Of a stretch of DNA of 64,000 nt, positions 1 to 10,777 are shown piece after piece; positions within the stretch are counted from its first letter, which is position 1, and each line of letters begins with the position of its first letter. Made by a program: the position numbers and the translations under genes. The notes under the pieces were generated by a model. The model was not told the origin of the DNA. It saw only the letters and a list, made by a program, of their open reading frames with translations, and did no database searches. Source of the stretch: Adenophora triphylla var. japonica. Taxonomy: Eukaryota > Streptophyta > Magnoliopsida > Asterales > Campanulaceae. Location of the stretch: NCBI GenBank assembly GCA_022495995.1, contig JAFEMH010000333.1, positions 744,001 through 808,000 on the forward strand. The letters run 5' to 3'.

Positions 1-553
1 TTGGTCCACCAAATCATCTCCAAATGGGAATGTTCTTTTACATAAACCTTATTTAAGGTGTTTTGAACAACTTTCATTCTCGGACTTTCCCCAGATTTTG
101 AAGTTTTAAAGCCCTTAAACCCATTTTAAAATCAAGTGTCCACTGCCTTTTTCATTCTGGCAGAATTGGTTTTCAACTTCAAAAGGTCTTTTGAGTACCA
201 AAACTCAACCCTAAAATCACACCAAAAATCATGGGATTTTTTCAAAGTCTTAAAAAGAGTTCCCAATTTTTAGTTTTCTCAGTTTCAACTTATTTTGGTC
301 AAAGGAACACACACACATACACACAAATGGTTTTTAAGCTTGAAAGACTCGTTTTACGAGGCATTCCGGGTGAACACTAACGTTCTTCCCGGCGTGTAAC
401 GTGACCTCCGAACCCAAATCTCTCTTCTCGGGAATTTTTCAATGTTTTGGCCCTTAAAATAAAAATGGCGTGGCGACTCCCTGTTTTATTCGATTGAATT
501 TCAAAGAAAAGAAAAATACCAATCTTTCGGAAAAATGGACCAACATCGTTACA
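1..553 (+). repeat. 3' portion of the 5' LTR of element A
   Basis: Aligns base for base with 35638-36188, the end of the 3' LTR. It ends in ...GTTACA, giving the expected terminal CA, and is followed after one base by the primer-binding site. The LTR promoter part is outside the window. Confidence 0.93.
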
Positions 554-554
554 G

Positions 555-572
555 TGGCGACTCCGCTGGGGA
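555..572 (+). other. Primer-binding site of element A (tRNA-Arg type)
   Basis: TGGCGACTCCGCTGGGGA lies one base after the LTR. Ogre elements are known to prime minus-strand DNA synthesis from tRNA-Arg with this type of sequence. B carries the same site with one change (TGGTGACT...). Confidence 0.85.
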
Positions 573-1917
573 GCATTTAAGTTTTATCTTTTCAAAAAAA
601 AAAAAAAAACTTTTGAGGGTCAAGCTTCCGTCCCGGCATTTGAAACCGTTTGTTGTGTGTATGTTAATTTTTCACATTTTCGTGTTGTTTTGGCCGCCTC
701 GAAAAAGTCAAGATTTTGACTATCGAACCCGTTGCCTTGAATTTTGAATTATGTGCTTGTGTGCTTATGTGTGCATTTACTTTCAAAAAAAAAAGATTTT
801 CAAAAAAAAAAGAATTTATCAAAAAGAAAATTTTCAAAAAAAAAATCATGCATCATACTTTTTAAGACACATGAAAAATTTATATTTTACTCAGAAAAAG
901 AAGATAGACTGCTTGCACACTACGCGCACGTGACCTTACACTGCACACTACGTCCCTAACCCGGGGAAATCCCTGTCGCGGCCCGTTTGGTCTTATTACG
1001 CCTCTCGGTGCAAGCACGGGACTACCCAAACATCCCATGGAGCCTCGTGTCGACCATGCACTTGTCCGTGACACACTTTGTCCGAGACCCGGTTGGTTTT
1101 TAGTCTGGTCTGTGTCATGCCCTGTCTGTGTATAGACCTTTCCTTTCAAGCCTTAGTCGGCATACCAAGTCAATATCTTTCGGGACCCTAATCAGTCGAA
1201 GTCCTGCCGGTTTTCCGTCACGGGCTTTGACCAGATATTGACTGGCGCCTTGACTTTGACTCTGACTGGCACAAATTATACACTGACTCCCAGCATGACA
1301 CTGAGTCATCAAGGATTAACAATTATTCCATGCCTAATTACGGCCTAATTGACGACAAGTCAAGATCAATTGTGGACATTTATCAGTCCGAATCATGCCG
1401 ACTTTTTTGTCGAGCCCTTGGACATGATCTCGACTTTTGACGTCAGCTTTGTCCGTAATTTACATCGAATGCTCGTTAAGACTAGATTACCCGCCAGACT
1501 TTTAGGATCATTTTTCTTTTCGGTCGGTGGGACCCGCTTGCCCTATAGGACCCTCGCCCGGGGCTGTCCACCCTGGGAAGTCGAAATACAGGTGGAATAC
1601 GAGGGGCTTATAGACGTAGTGACGGGGCCCACTGATCCAGGATCCAGAGTAGTTTGCGAAAAAGAAGAGCAATCTTTTCCAACCGATTAGGTTAATAAAA
1701 CATGTTTTAAGTAAACAAGAACAAATAACTGCATGTTGCATGAGTCCAAAGCCCAAACACCTACCCTCCTTCTATCCCCAGACATCTGAACCCTCGTGCC
1801 TTTTCCCCCGCAGCTCCTCACAAAGCTTGGTTTCGGGCACCGGGTCACCGTTTGATCAGTTGGGAAGAGTCAAGCGCATCGTCAGCTTCACCGTTTGTTC
1901 CGACTCCGGGTTTCAGA
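573..1917 (+). other. 5' leader of element A
   Basis: Noncoding or weakly coding leader between primer site and gag. It begins with A-rich tracts (590-850). The part at about 1515-1675 is strongly similar to the B leader (reverse complement of 28480-28625), much more than the two LTRs resemble each other. No terminator or RNA gene is seen. Confidence 0.7.
1349..1690 (+). pseudogene. Possible ORF1-like reading frame in the leader of A
   Basis: An open frame of about 113 codons ends just before gag. Its 3' half (containing EVEIQVEYEGLIDVV) is matched almost residue for residue by the B leader on the minus strand, where a one-base difference in a G run shifts the frame. Ogre elements are known to have an extra ORF of unknown function upstream of gag, and this may be its remnant. 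The first ATG is not certain and no domain is recognised. Confidence 0.4.
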
Positions 1918-4900
1918 ATGTCTGCATCAGCTGGTAATGATGGGGATAACGTCACTCCGCCTCCCGGGACCCCTCGAACGAGCAGCAGTGGAATCGGTTA
2001 GCGAAACGTATGAGATTGCGACAGGAAGCACAGCTGAATAGCCTTATGGAGGCTATTAAGAGCCACGGTTTGGCCGCCAGCCTCAATCCCGATGTCACCT
2101 TCACCGTGGAAGAAGAAGAGGATGCCAATCCCACTCTCAGCCGCCCTGATTACTCTAGGATGCCACCAACCACCTCCTATGGTACCACTACCAGAACCCA
2201 TGCTCCTCGGTCTCTGGGTCAGCCAGCTCCCCAACCACAGACCACCGGATCCATGCAGCCTGACGGCACTAATCAGTTCACAGTTCCCCAGTGGGGACAA
2301 AGCCAGTACGGAATGTCTTCTCATGGTTGGGGATACCTTGGAATGCCACAGCAAATTGGGATCCCGCCTCAGTTTGGAATCGATCAGTCCGGACCTTCAC
2401 AGCAACAGTTTGGAATGCCGCCACAGTCTGGTTCGGGTCCACAATCAGGAGCCCCTCCTCAGCATGATACTAGCTCAGTTGCTCCTCACACAGCTCTCAC
2501 AAATCCATTTCTCACTCAAGGTCCGATGGGTTACCAAACCTCCATCCCGGTTTTGTCAGAATCACCAGGACCGCAACACCCCCCTGGTTATACACCATCG
2601 CCCCAGATGGCCATGCAATTCAATAATCAGGGACAACAGCCCGCACCTAAGCCTTCTTATGGGTCTCACTCCGGAAATCCAAGCTACCCAGCTACATCAG
2701 GACTGCCTCCACCCACTTTGCCAGTTGAAAATCAACAGCAGGCCGCAAGGTTCTATCCCTTCGCCCAGGCTCCTACTCATGCTCCCCCGGGCAATTTGGG
2801 CCAAGGACAGGTTTTCACTTACGTCCCCGGGTCAGCCGTTCCCTCCACCAGTCCGCCGCCAGTGGTAGCTCCTCTCTCTAGCTCAGTCACTGGTTTGAAC
2901 GCCATGGTTCCACCACAAGATCCTCATCTGGCCTGGTTCATGGAACAACATAAGGAAATGAAAGCACAGATTGTTGAATTGACCGCTAAGAAGTCTGCCT
3001 TCTGGCCTACAGACCCGGACTCCATCGTTCCCCTGCCTCAGAAATTTGTTATGCCGAATCTGGACCTCTTTGATGGTACTGCATGCCCAAAAACTCATCT
3101 GGACACGTATACCTTGGTGATGAAGGCAAAAGGGTGTACCAATCAGCAGTTGGCTGACTATTTCAGTCTATCTTTGAAATCCAGTGCTCTAAAATGGTTC
3201 TTTTGCCTAAAGTCCGAGGCCAGGGCTACATGGGACCAGATTACTAATGCCTTCACAGAAAAGTACAAAGCTAACTTGGAATGGGAAACAAATAGAGTTG
3301 ACCTGCAGACAACAGTGCAGCGTCCCGACGAGAATGTTGGGGACTTCTACAAGCGTTGGAATCTGAAACCTAGTGAAATGGCCATCCCTCCTTCTGAAGA
3401 GGAACAACTGGACATCTTTCAGTCATGCCTGAAACCACATCTGAGAACCTCCCTCAGTCACTTCCCATACTCAGACTTACGGGCCATGGTTAACTCCGCA
3501 GCTAAGTTTGAAAAGGCTTACAATCAGCAACCGGCTGCTGCACCTGCTTACAGATATCGGGCTCCTCCTCCCAACACCGCTCCCGCTCCTACTAAAGGCA
3601 AAGAGGTGATTAATTACGCGGAACAGGAATGTAATAACACAACTCCTTTTGCTCCCAGAAAACCAGTCGAGCCCAGGCCACGGGTCATGAACCTTGAAAA
3701 CTTTGGAATGCCTCTGAACGACATCTTTAGGGGACTGGTGAAAGAAGGCTTGCTGCGGCCTTTGGAGAATTTCCAACCCAGGAATCCGAATGCTCCCGTG
3801 GATACCTCAAAGTATTGCGCTTTTTATCAAGCCCACAGACATCTGACTGACAACTGCTTCACTCTGAAAAAGGCGATCCAAGGCTTGATAGAGCAAGGAA
3901 AGTTGGAAGGCCCCGAGGGGCTTAATACAGTCAAAAATCCTCTACCGAGGAACCATAATCAGGTGAATATGATTGAATGTGGAGAACCTTCGCATGCCCA
4001 GGAAGATGCTGATGAAGGTCCCCAAATACCCATGGCCAACCTTGTCGAGGATCCTGAATTCGGATTCCCCCTCAACCTTGAGGATGATGAACAAGTCAGC
4101 CCACCTTGGTCTCATGTCAGAGATTTTTTGCAAGAATATGAGGCTCGCTATTTCTCGGAGGAAGGGAAAGCCGATGCTGAAGAACTGGGGTTGTTCCAGT
4201 CAAATCATAAGAAAACCATTTACACGAGATGGTTAGAGCAGTCAAGGAAGATTGAGCAAGAAAGCTTCAGACGGGCGCCTGTATTGGGGCTTATCAGCAA
4301 AGAGGCCGAAGAGCACTTGGAGTTAGTACACTTCTGCAAGTTGGCCTTGGGGGAAACCAAATATGATCCCGAAGACAGTGAAAGTGAGGAATTGGAAGAG
4401 GAGGATTGCTTCTATATCCTTCCTGGAGTCAAGTACGTGTCGCCCCCTCTCACTCTTCCCCCACAATTTTTGGGAGGAGAAGCGGAGTCGCAATTGCCGC
4501 TTCCGGCAATGGGGGCATATGACAATTTTTGCGGTTGCACGCACCCGTCCTCCCCTAACAGATTTGACCGGCGCTCTCTCTCAGCCGAAATCCCAGTAGT
4601 ATGGGAAGATGATTCTGATGATAGTAATGACAGTGATGATGATGATGACGGCGAAAGTGAGGAGTCAACCGATGCCCAAGAATCGGAATCAATGCGGAAC
4701 AATCATCACGGGAAATGACATCATGGGGCCAGGACACAATGGTTGGTTGTCGGCAGTTACGATGAAGAAACTTCGGAAGACGATTATGAAACCGAGGACA
4801 TGAAAGCCATGAAATTTCCTGGGGCTGAGCACGTGGATGTCATAGAGTTCAACACTGCCTACCATGCTTTGGGGAAAGGGTTTTCGGACACCCGATCCAG

Positions 4901-5660
4901 GCTGATAGTTGAAGATCTGTTAGAGAGAGGGAAACTGACTCCCATCCTCCCCAACGAGAAAGTGAACATGGTCAGATCAAATCTGCCCCGAAACAAAGTA
5001 ACAATCCTTGTCAGGGTTACCCAAGAAGAGGTCACTTTCCCCGAATGCATTTCAGCTCTCAGAGAAGTCCTGGAAACCGGCATGATACCTGATGCTCCTC
5101 CCACGCAGAATGCTATAATCATCTCCAGCTCTGAGTATTACAGAAAGGAACCAGAATGGTTGCACTATACCGGGGATGAGATCGAAAAACCGCCGAGCCC
5201 CGACAATAGCGACTCTTGTTGTATGATAACTATGGGCAAGGCAGGCTATGGGAGCGAATCGGAGGACGCCCTAGCTCTGTGGGCCATCCAGGGGGCAACA
5301 ACACAACCCCAGACTCAAAAGCCTGTGACTTGGGAAGCAGTTATAAGGGCCGCCCAGGAAGGAGCCAGTACAGCTCAAGCTCAGCCCCTCACCATTGCTA
5401 GACTCCGTCAGAACCAGTGGCCGATAGCCAAAAAGGCTCCCCCGTTGACCTTAGCAGCGTTGAATAAATCTAGCCAAGAAACAACTGATGAGGAAGTCAA
5501 CCTGTTGACCCGATCCGGGCAAATCTTCCCAGGGAATCCCAAGACAGATAAAAGGGTGGCAGATCAAGCATCCGGAGAAAACCGTAATCCCGGTGTCAAG
5601 ACAGCCGAAGCTCCTAACCTTGAGAAAGAGGACCCCGTGCTCACCCAAAGCGAGCGCATG
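1918..5660 (+). pseudogene. gag: gag of element A (broken)
   Basis: Structural polyprotein that packages the element RNA. The likely start is ATG 1918 (MSASAGNDGD), which hits a stop at 1999. After a short shift the frame is open from 2010 to 4718 (902 codons). Visible parts: a Pro/Gln/Gly-rich N-terminal region of about 300 residues, a capsid-like region (FDGTACPKTHLDTY, EEEQLDIFQSCLKPHL), a zinc-knuckle-like motif (CAFYQAHRHLTDNC) and an acidic tail near 4600-4680 (runs of Asp/Glu). An in-frame TGA at 4716 is followed by about 310 more codons in the same frame (linker containing LTRSGQIFPG). A one-base indel near 5660 then moves the reading into the protease frame. The same stretch in C is uninterrupted, so I read these as decay rather than programmed recoding. 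Confidence 0.85.
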
Positions 5661-7206
5661 TGCCAACATCTCTCTATGGTCCCTGCTCACCTCGTCTTAT
5701 CCCCATAAGCTAAAGCTGGAAGAAAGCTTGACTCGCACTCTAGTGCCTATTGATGCTACTCCCGATGACGTGGTGCAATTAATTGGGAACATCCACTATG
5801 GGAACATAATCACTTTCACAGATCTCGATCTCCCTCAATTCGGGGCCGATCATAACGAACCTCTCTTCATCACAGTCCAATTGGATGAACGATGCCTCCC
5901 TCGGGTCCTGGTTGACAATGGGTCCGGAATGAATATTCTTCCGGCAAAGATCATGAGCCTACTTGACATCATGTCCACAGACTTGAAGCCTTCCTCCCTC
6001 ACAGTCAAAGCTTACGACTCAACATCTCGAGCAGTCCTTGGAGTTGCTACTTTGGACCTCTGGTTTGGCCAGAAATTGATACTTGTGGAATTCCAGGTTA
6101 TCGACATCCCGATCACTTTTAATGCCTTATTGGGAAGACCTTGGCTGCATCAGGTCAAGGGGGTCGCCTCAAGCCTCCACCAGTGTGTGAAATTCGTCTC
6201 GAATGGGGACCTGACAACTATTTACGGGGATTTAGTCACCTTGGAGGGCACGGATACAGGTGGAATACCTATTTTGGAAATCAAACATGATGAGGAAAGT
6301 CTCATGCTAACAGACTTCACGGTCGAGCCTCCTAAGGCCCAAGTTTGCAACGTAGATCTGACAATCACTCGGGATAAAATCCCTCCGGTCTTGAAAATGA
6401 TGAGGAAGATGAGCTATCTACCTGGCCTCGGTCTAGGGAAGCACCAACAAGGAACTCACAAACTCATCGAGGTGAAAGGACAGAAAACTCGCCACGGCCT
6501 GGGATATGAGGCCACCTCAGTGGACACCGCGAAAGAAAAAGAATTTGCTCTACAAAGGAAAGAAGCTATCACAGGAAGGGTCCCGGTCAACAACCCTAAA
6601 TCTCTCCCTTTCAGTCCTAATTTGGCTGACTACTTTGTAAAGGGTCCCACGCAACCGGGTAATGTCACAGTCGAAGAGCCCACTCCTACAGAAGGGTGGC
6701 TGAAGCTACAGGATAGCCTCAACAAGTTCAGGGGAGCCAAAGCTAACCCAGTCCGTAGAATGTTTCTGGACCTACCCAAGATATCCGGGGCTACCACTAC
6801 CATGAAGAGTGAGTACACTTTCAAAGGCGTGCCAAGCCTAGTGGAACAGTTTGAGAAGCTTACTACCACAATTCCGATTATCCAGGAAGGACCGAAGCCT
6901 GAGTTTGAATTGACAGTGCCGAAAGCCAAAGCCACAGAAGTCTTTTCAGATGATTGGGATGGTCCGATTATGCAGCAGTTATTCGGGGAAGAGGTCCAGG
7001 TGCCAGACCTGATTGATTTCAGCTCAGTCAAAGAGATGGTAGCAATGATCGAGGAAGGAGGACATAAACAGTACAATTACCGAGTCATGACGTCCCTGAC
7101 ATCGATCCCATTAAAGAATCGGGAAACTCTCTCAGGCCCGTCCGCGACCAAAGAAGAAATGATCGCCAATCTTGGATTGGTCCCCCATCCCTTTGTGTCA
7201 ATCTAG
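5661..7206 (+). pseudogene. pro: Aspartic protease and linker of element A
   Basis: Retropepsin-like protease that would cleave the polyprotein. After the indel the frame reads ISLWSLLTSSYPHKLKLEE, then the active-site motif LVDNGSGMNILPAK near 5908-5943, a flap/second-domain region (FNALLGRPWLH) and the motif LPGLGLGKHQQG. The linker region ends at TAG 7204. Equivalent residues are in C at 60856-61700. The frame itself is intact over this part. It is fused upstream to gag only through the broken junction near 5660. Confidence 0.85.
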
Positions 7207-8358
7207 GTAGAGTCCTTCGAGTCCCTCATTGTCAAGATCGAGTCTCTAGAGTCGTCCTACGGCCTTACGCCTGAAGACTACAAGTCTGTAGCAAATGCTG
7301 TATTTCCTTTCGTTCCTAATGAAATGACGAACCTTTCTGAGTATCCCTTGATTGCCACTTTAACTAATGATAAATTAATTAATAAGTTTAAAAAAAACAT
7401 TTAATAATGATTCATTAGATAAAGAAGCAGACGCATTAAATAAAAAAAAAAGAGAACAAAAATCTTTAAGCAGGTTGTTCGGAAAGAGGAAAATCGAGCC
7501 CAAGCTGCCGAAGAGATTTTGACAAGTGTGAATCTGGGAACTGCGGAAGAGCCTAAAGAGACGCAGAATGGTAGTTTCTTCGAAGGAACTGAAAAGGATG
7601 CCCTACAAAATCCTACAAGGTCCTCAACTCAAGGGAAAGTAGCCCTCTTCATCAAAGAAAACATCATATGCAGATACGGGTTGCCGGCCGAAATCATCTC
7701 AGATAATGGATCCCACTTCGAAGAGGAATGCGACAGGCTGCTAGCAGAGTTCAGAATAACCCGTCACAAGTCATCTCCCTACAGGCCCCAAACTAACGGA
7801 GGCGTTGAGGCAGCAAACAAGACTTTGGAAAACATCATTCGTAAAATGGCTGTCCGAGGTCGAGATTGGCCCGAGAAGCTACACCTGGCACTCTGGGGCT
7901 ACAGAACATGCGTCAGAACGGCAACCGGGGAAACACCATTTGCTCTCACCTACGGAATGGAAGTCGTACTCCCAATCGAGCTAGAAATCCCCTCACTCCG
8001 GGTACTGTTGGAAAGTCAGATCAACGAGGTCGAATGGCTCCAAAGTCGCCATGATGAATTGACTCTACTAGATGAACGCCGATTGAAGGCCATGGAACAT
8101 ATTCGAGCTTACCAAGGGAGAATGGCCAGAGCCTTCGATAAGAAAGTAAAGCATCAGGAGATCAGGGAAGGTGATCTCGTCTTGAAAGAGAAGCTCCCAG
8201 TCCGTATCAACCCGCTTGACAAATGGGAACCCGTCTGGGTCGGGCCATATGTTGTCCAGAAAATCTTCTCCGGAGGAGCCATGCAACTTGCAGACCTCGA
8301 CGGAAATCCTTTTGTACACCCAGTGAATGGTGACAAGCTGCGCAGATACTACGCGTAA
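7207..8358 (+). pseudogene. pol: pol remnant of A: RT linker fused by deletion to integrase C-terminal half
   Basis: Bases 7207-7400 continue the protease frame past the TAG (VESFESLIVKIESLESSYG, LSEYPLIATLTNDKL) into an A-rich decayed part. From 7519 the frame reads TSVNLGTAEEPKETQ, the start of RT. Near 7603-7615 it jumps to the middle of integrase (KVALFIKENIICRYG, SDNGSHF with the second catalytic Asp, VEAANKTLE with the catalytic Glu) and runs to the true C-terminus (GDKLRRYYA, stop 8356). RT, both RNases H and the integrase N-terminus are gone. TCCTACAA/CCTACAA repeats at the junction suggest a microhomology deletion. Confidence 0.85.
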
Positions 8359-8440
8359 AACACTGAGTCAAAAAAAAACAACAAAAAAAACAAAAAAAAA
8401 ATATATATAAAAAAAAGAGTGCTAAAAGAGTAATACCCAA

Positions 8441-8472
8441 CTAGGTTGAAAACCCGAAAAGGGCGGCCTAGG
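8441..8472 (+). other. Hairpin H1 after pol of A
   Basis: Outer pairing CTAGG...CCTAG encloses CCC-GAAAA-GGG. It starts about 80 bases after the integrase stop. The same block is found at the same place in B, where it is duplicated. On paper it is a nested hairpin in the sense RNA. Function unknown. Confidence 0.55.
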
Positions 8473-8550
8473 TAAAAAACAGGGTTGCACCAAAAAGAAA
8501 AAAAAACAAAACAAAAAAACAAAAAAAAAACAAAAAATTTTAACCGGGTC

Positions 8551-8624
8551 GAACTACGGAGACCTGAGCCCTTTTGTCCGAAGGGAACGTAGGCAGCCGG
8601 AAACGGTTCGGTCTAAAATACAAA
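8551..8624 (+). other. Hairpin H2 after pol of A (CUACG...CGUAG element)
   Basis: GAACTACG ... ACCTGAGCCCTT ... AAGGGAACGTAGGCAGCC. The outer stem CUACG/CGUAG encloses an inner stem CCCUU/AAGGG. The downstream tail ends in GGTTCGGTCTA. It is one of 16 related copies on the sense strand of A, B, D, E and F, and the inner stem varies with compensating changes. Confidence 0.6.
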
Positions 8625-8625
8625 T

Positions 8626-8825
8626 AAAAGACATACTTTGTCAAACCATGAAAGCGTCTCGAAAAACTCTAAAACAATTCACATATTCATTACAGTTAAA
8701 AGCTTTTTGATGAGTCTAAGCTCGGTTCATTCCTAAAACTGGCAACCTGCTAAAAGAAAACTAAGATACATAATCAAACTAATGTGTCTGCTACGACAAG
8801 AAAGGGATACTCGGAAACCTCAAGG
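8626..8825 (+). other. Noncoding stretch between pol and antisense gene 2 of A
   Basis: A/T-rich sequence, presumably the 3' flank of antisense gene 2 and part of the 3' untranslated region of the sense RNA. No gene or array is seen. Confidence 0.5.
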
Positions 8826-10337
8826 TCACTCCAAGCCACTCGTATTGGCTTCTCCCCTCTTCTTCCCCCTTCGAGTCTTCTTCCTTTGAACAGGAAAGAT
8901 GTCGGTCTTCCTCCTATCAAGCTCTGGTGTAGGGACAGGATCTATCAAACCAGCCTCTGTCAGGGCCCTAGTAGCCCTAGCGTCATCTCTCATCTCCTGT
9001 AGTTGAGCTGGTAACATAGGAGTCCTCCTCTCCTGTCACTTGACATAAGCCTCATAGTCGGTCACAACATCTCCGCTCCTGTCATAAGGGTTGGCCCTCG
9101 CCTCGACCCTTCTCCTCTCTGAAACTGTCAGGTCCTCCGCACCCACCATGGCCTCACGCAGTCTCAAAATAGCCATCTGAGTCTCTCCCAAATGCCTCTC
9201 GTACCAATCCAAGTACCAAGTGGTCAGAAACAAAGGTCTCGGACGCCTGAGGATAACCCGAGGAGGGAAGACGTCATACCTCCATGCTCGGGAAAGAAAT
9301 GGGAACACCGAAGGATCATCCATAGAAGCAGGAGCCACCACCCTAGTGGCTATATCATCAAAGTCCTCCAAAGGAACCTGCTCCAAGCCAAACTGTCTCA
9401 GAACCAGAGCCGGAATGTAAAAGCTGGACTGAGAAAGCCCCGGAAGCATAACCACGGGAGATCCATCCTGAAGTACTCTCCGAGTCTCCACCCGCCAATG
9501 AGGCACCAACCATCTGATATCTTCAGTCTGGCGACCAGCCATCCAACGCTCCCACGAGCCCTGATCATCAAAATCCACAGTAACCCCTCTCCTGGCAAAT
9601 GTCCAAGGCTTGATCATGTCAGAAGTTTCCCGAAGAACCCCCAGGCGCTCCATCAGCCACAGGGTCAAGAGAAACGGGCTGCCCCCGTGCATGTACCGCC
9701 TCCCGGTAGCTAACCTGTCGAGAGCATGAAAAGTCTCCCCCAGGATCAAAGGTACAACATCTCTGCCCAAACGACAGTGAACCACTACATCCAGCAGAGC
9801 CCGATGACAAATCCCAAAAGAATAAACCATGAACAAGGTTCCAAACATGCAGAGTGCAAAAGCATCCCAATAGGCATCATCAAGCAAGCCTAAGTCCCTA
9901 AATCTATCAGGAAGACCAGAAATGTCAAAATGATCGGGACCACGGATCATACCTTGTGCTTCCTCCGGGGAAAGATGGAGAAGGTTGCACAACCTATCAA
10001 CAAAAGAGACTCCTCCGGGCAAAGGAATCGCAATCTCCTCCACCTCGGGACCACCAAGCAAAGCCCGAAATTCTTCAACAGTCGTGACCATTTCATTGTA
10101 AGAGAAGCAAAAAACATGCCTTCTAGTGTCCCAAAATGAGGAAGAAGCTCTCAAAAGATCATAATCCGGAATCAATTCCTTGAGAGACCACAAGCATCGT
10201 ATCTTGTACCTTTCTTCAAAGAATGGCCTCCTCTCATGCATAATCTCCCGGCACCACTCTTTAAACTTGGTGAAGAATGACATTTGAGAATTTTGGGATA
10301 ATTTGGGTGGATTTTGCATGCTCACAATTCTCTCCAT
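8826..10337 (-). pseudogene. A antisense gene 2: DUF7745/plant-mobile-domain-like protein, one premature stop
   Basis: Single exon from ATG 10337, 433 codons to TGA 9036. The same frame then stays open to 8826, giving about 503 codons in all. The continuation matches the C-terminus in B (21242-21500), so the TGA is a mutation. Visible: SLKELIPDYDLLRASSSFWD, HVFCFSYNEMVTTVEEFRAL and GRDVVPLILGETFHALDRL. These resemble plant DUF7745/mobile-domain proteins found in transposons and in a few host genes (family assignment from memory). The tail holds a basic block KKTRRGKKRG that could be a nuclear signal. It is transcribed against the element, lies next to antisense gene 1 in the same order as in B and D, and has its own promoter-like region. 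Biochemical function is unknown. Confidence 0.8.
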
Positions 10338-10430
10338 GGTTTTTCTCTCCTTCTTCCCGAAAATGGCTGTTTGAACTGGTGGTTGAAGAAGGTGTTTGAA
10401 TTTGAAATAAGGGAAAAGCAGATCTGAAGC

Positions 10431-10474
10431 AAAATTAAAGGACAGTGTCAGAAGACTGTCTCATCCGCGCGAAC
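10431..10474 (-). promoter_or_regulatory. Putative promoter box of A antisense gene 2
   Basis: On the minus strand CGCGCGGA (10471-10464, one arm imperfect) is followed after about 23 nt by the TATA-like CTTTAATTTT (10440-10431), about 95 nt before ATG 10337. The box is the TCCGCGCGGA dyad of A's LTR and of A gene 1, at nearly the same spacing. Confidence 0.5.
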
Positions 10475-10500
10475 ATAAGTGTCGCTACCAGAAAAAATCT

Positions 10501-10520
10501 GCAGCAGTTCAAACTGCTGC
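10501..10520. repeat. Inverted repeat between antisense genes 1 and 2 of A
   Basis: GCAGCAGTTCAAACTGCTGC, 9-bp arms. It lies 26 bp upstream of the gene 2 dyad box. B has GCAGCAAC-tttg-GTTGCTGC at the same position (19774-19793), so arms and position are kept although the bases differ. It could be a protein-binding site or an RNA hairpin in the gene 1 3' end. Confidence 0.6.
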
Positions 10521-10777
10521 ACCACGGAGGAATATTTCATCCCGGCCGCTCGAAACTTGTGCAAAGCCTGCCCAAATAGTTCACATACCATACATTCGCA
10601 CCCTAGCCAAGAAACCTGGGCTCATGCAACATTGCATTCACAAAAAAAAAGAGATAAAAAAAAAAAGAAAGTAGATTATTACATTCCAAAAAAAAACACA
10701 AAAAAAAACAAAAAAATGTGTGCATGAGAATAAAGTGCATCTGTCTAAATAGGTACAATCTCAGAAATCAAAGATAG
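10521..10777 (-). other. 3' flank of A antisense gene 1
   Basis: Noncoding, with poly-A/T tracts (10638-10715). It probably holds the 3' untranslated region of gene 1. No clear polyadenylation signal can be fixed. Confidence 0.4.

Noticed and set aside
5640..5700. Programmed frameshift between gag and protease in A
   Set aside because: Element C reads through the same stretch in one frame, and no slippery sequence is evident. A one-base indel explains it.
9192..9713. Plus-strand open frame of 173 codons
   Set aside because: Shadow of antisense gene 2, with no recognisable protein and no counterpart in B.
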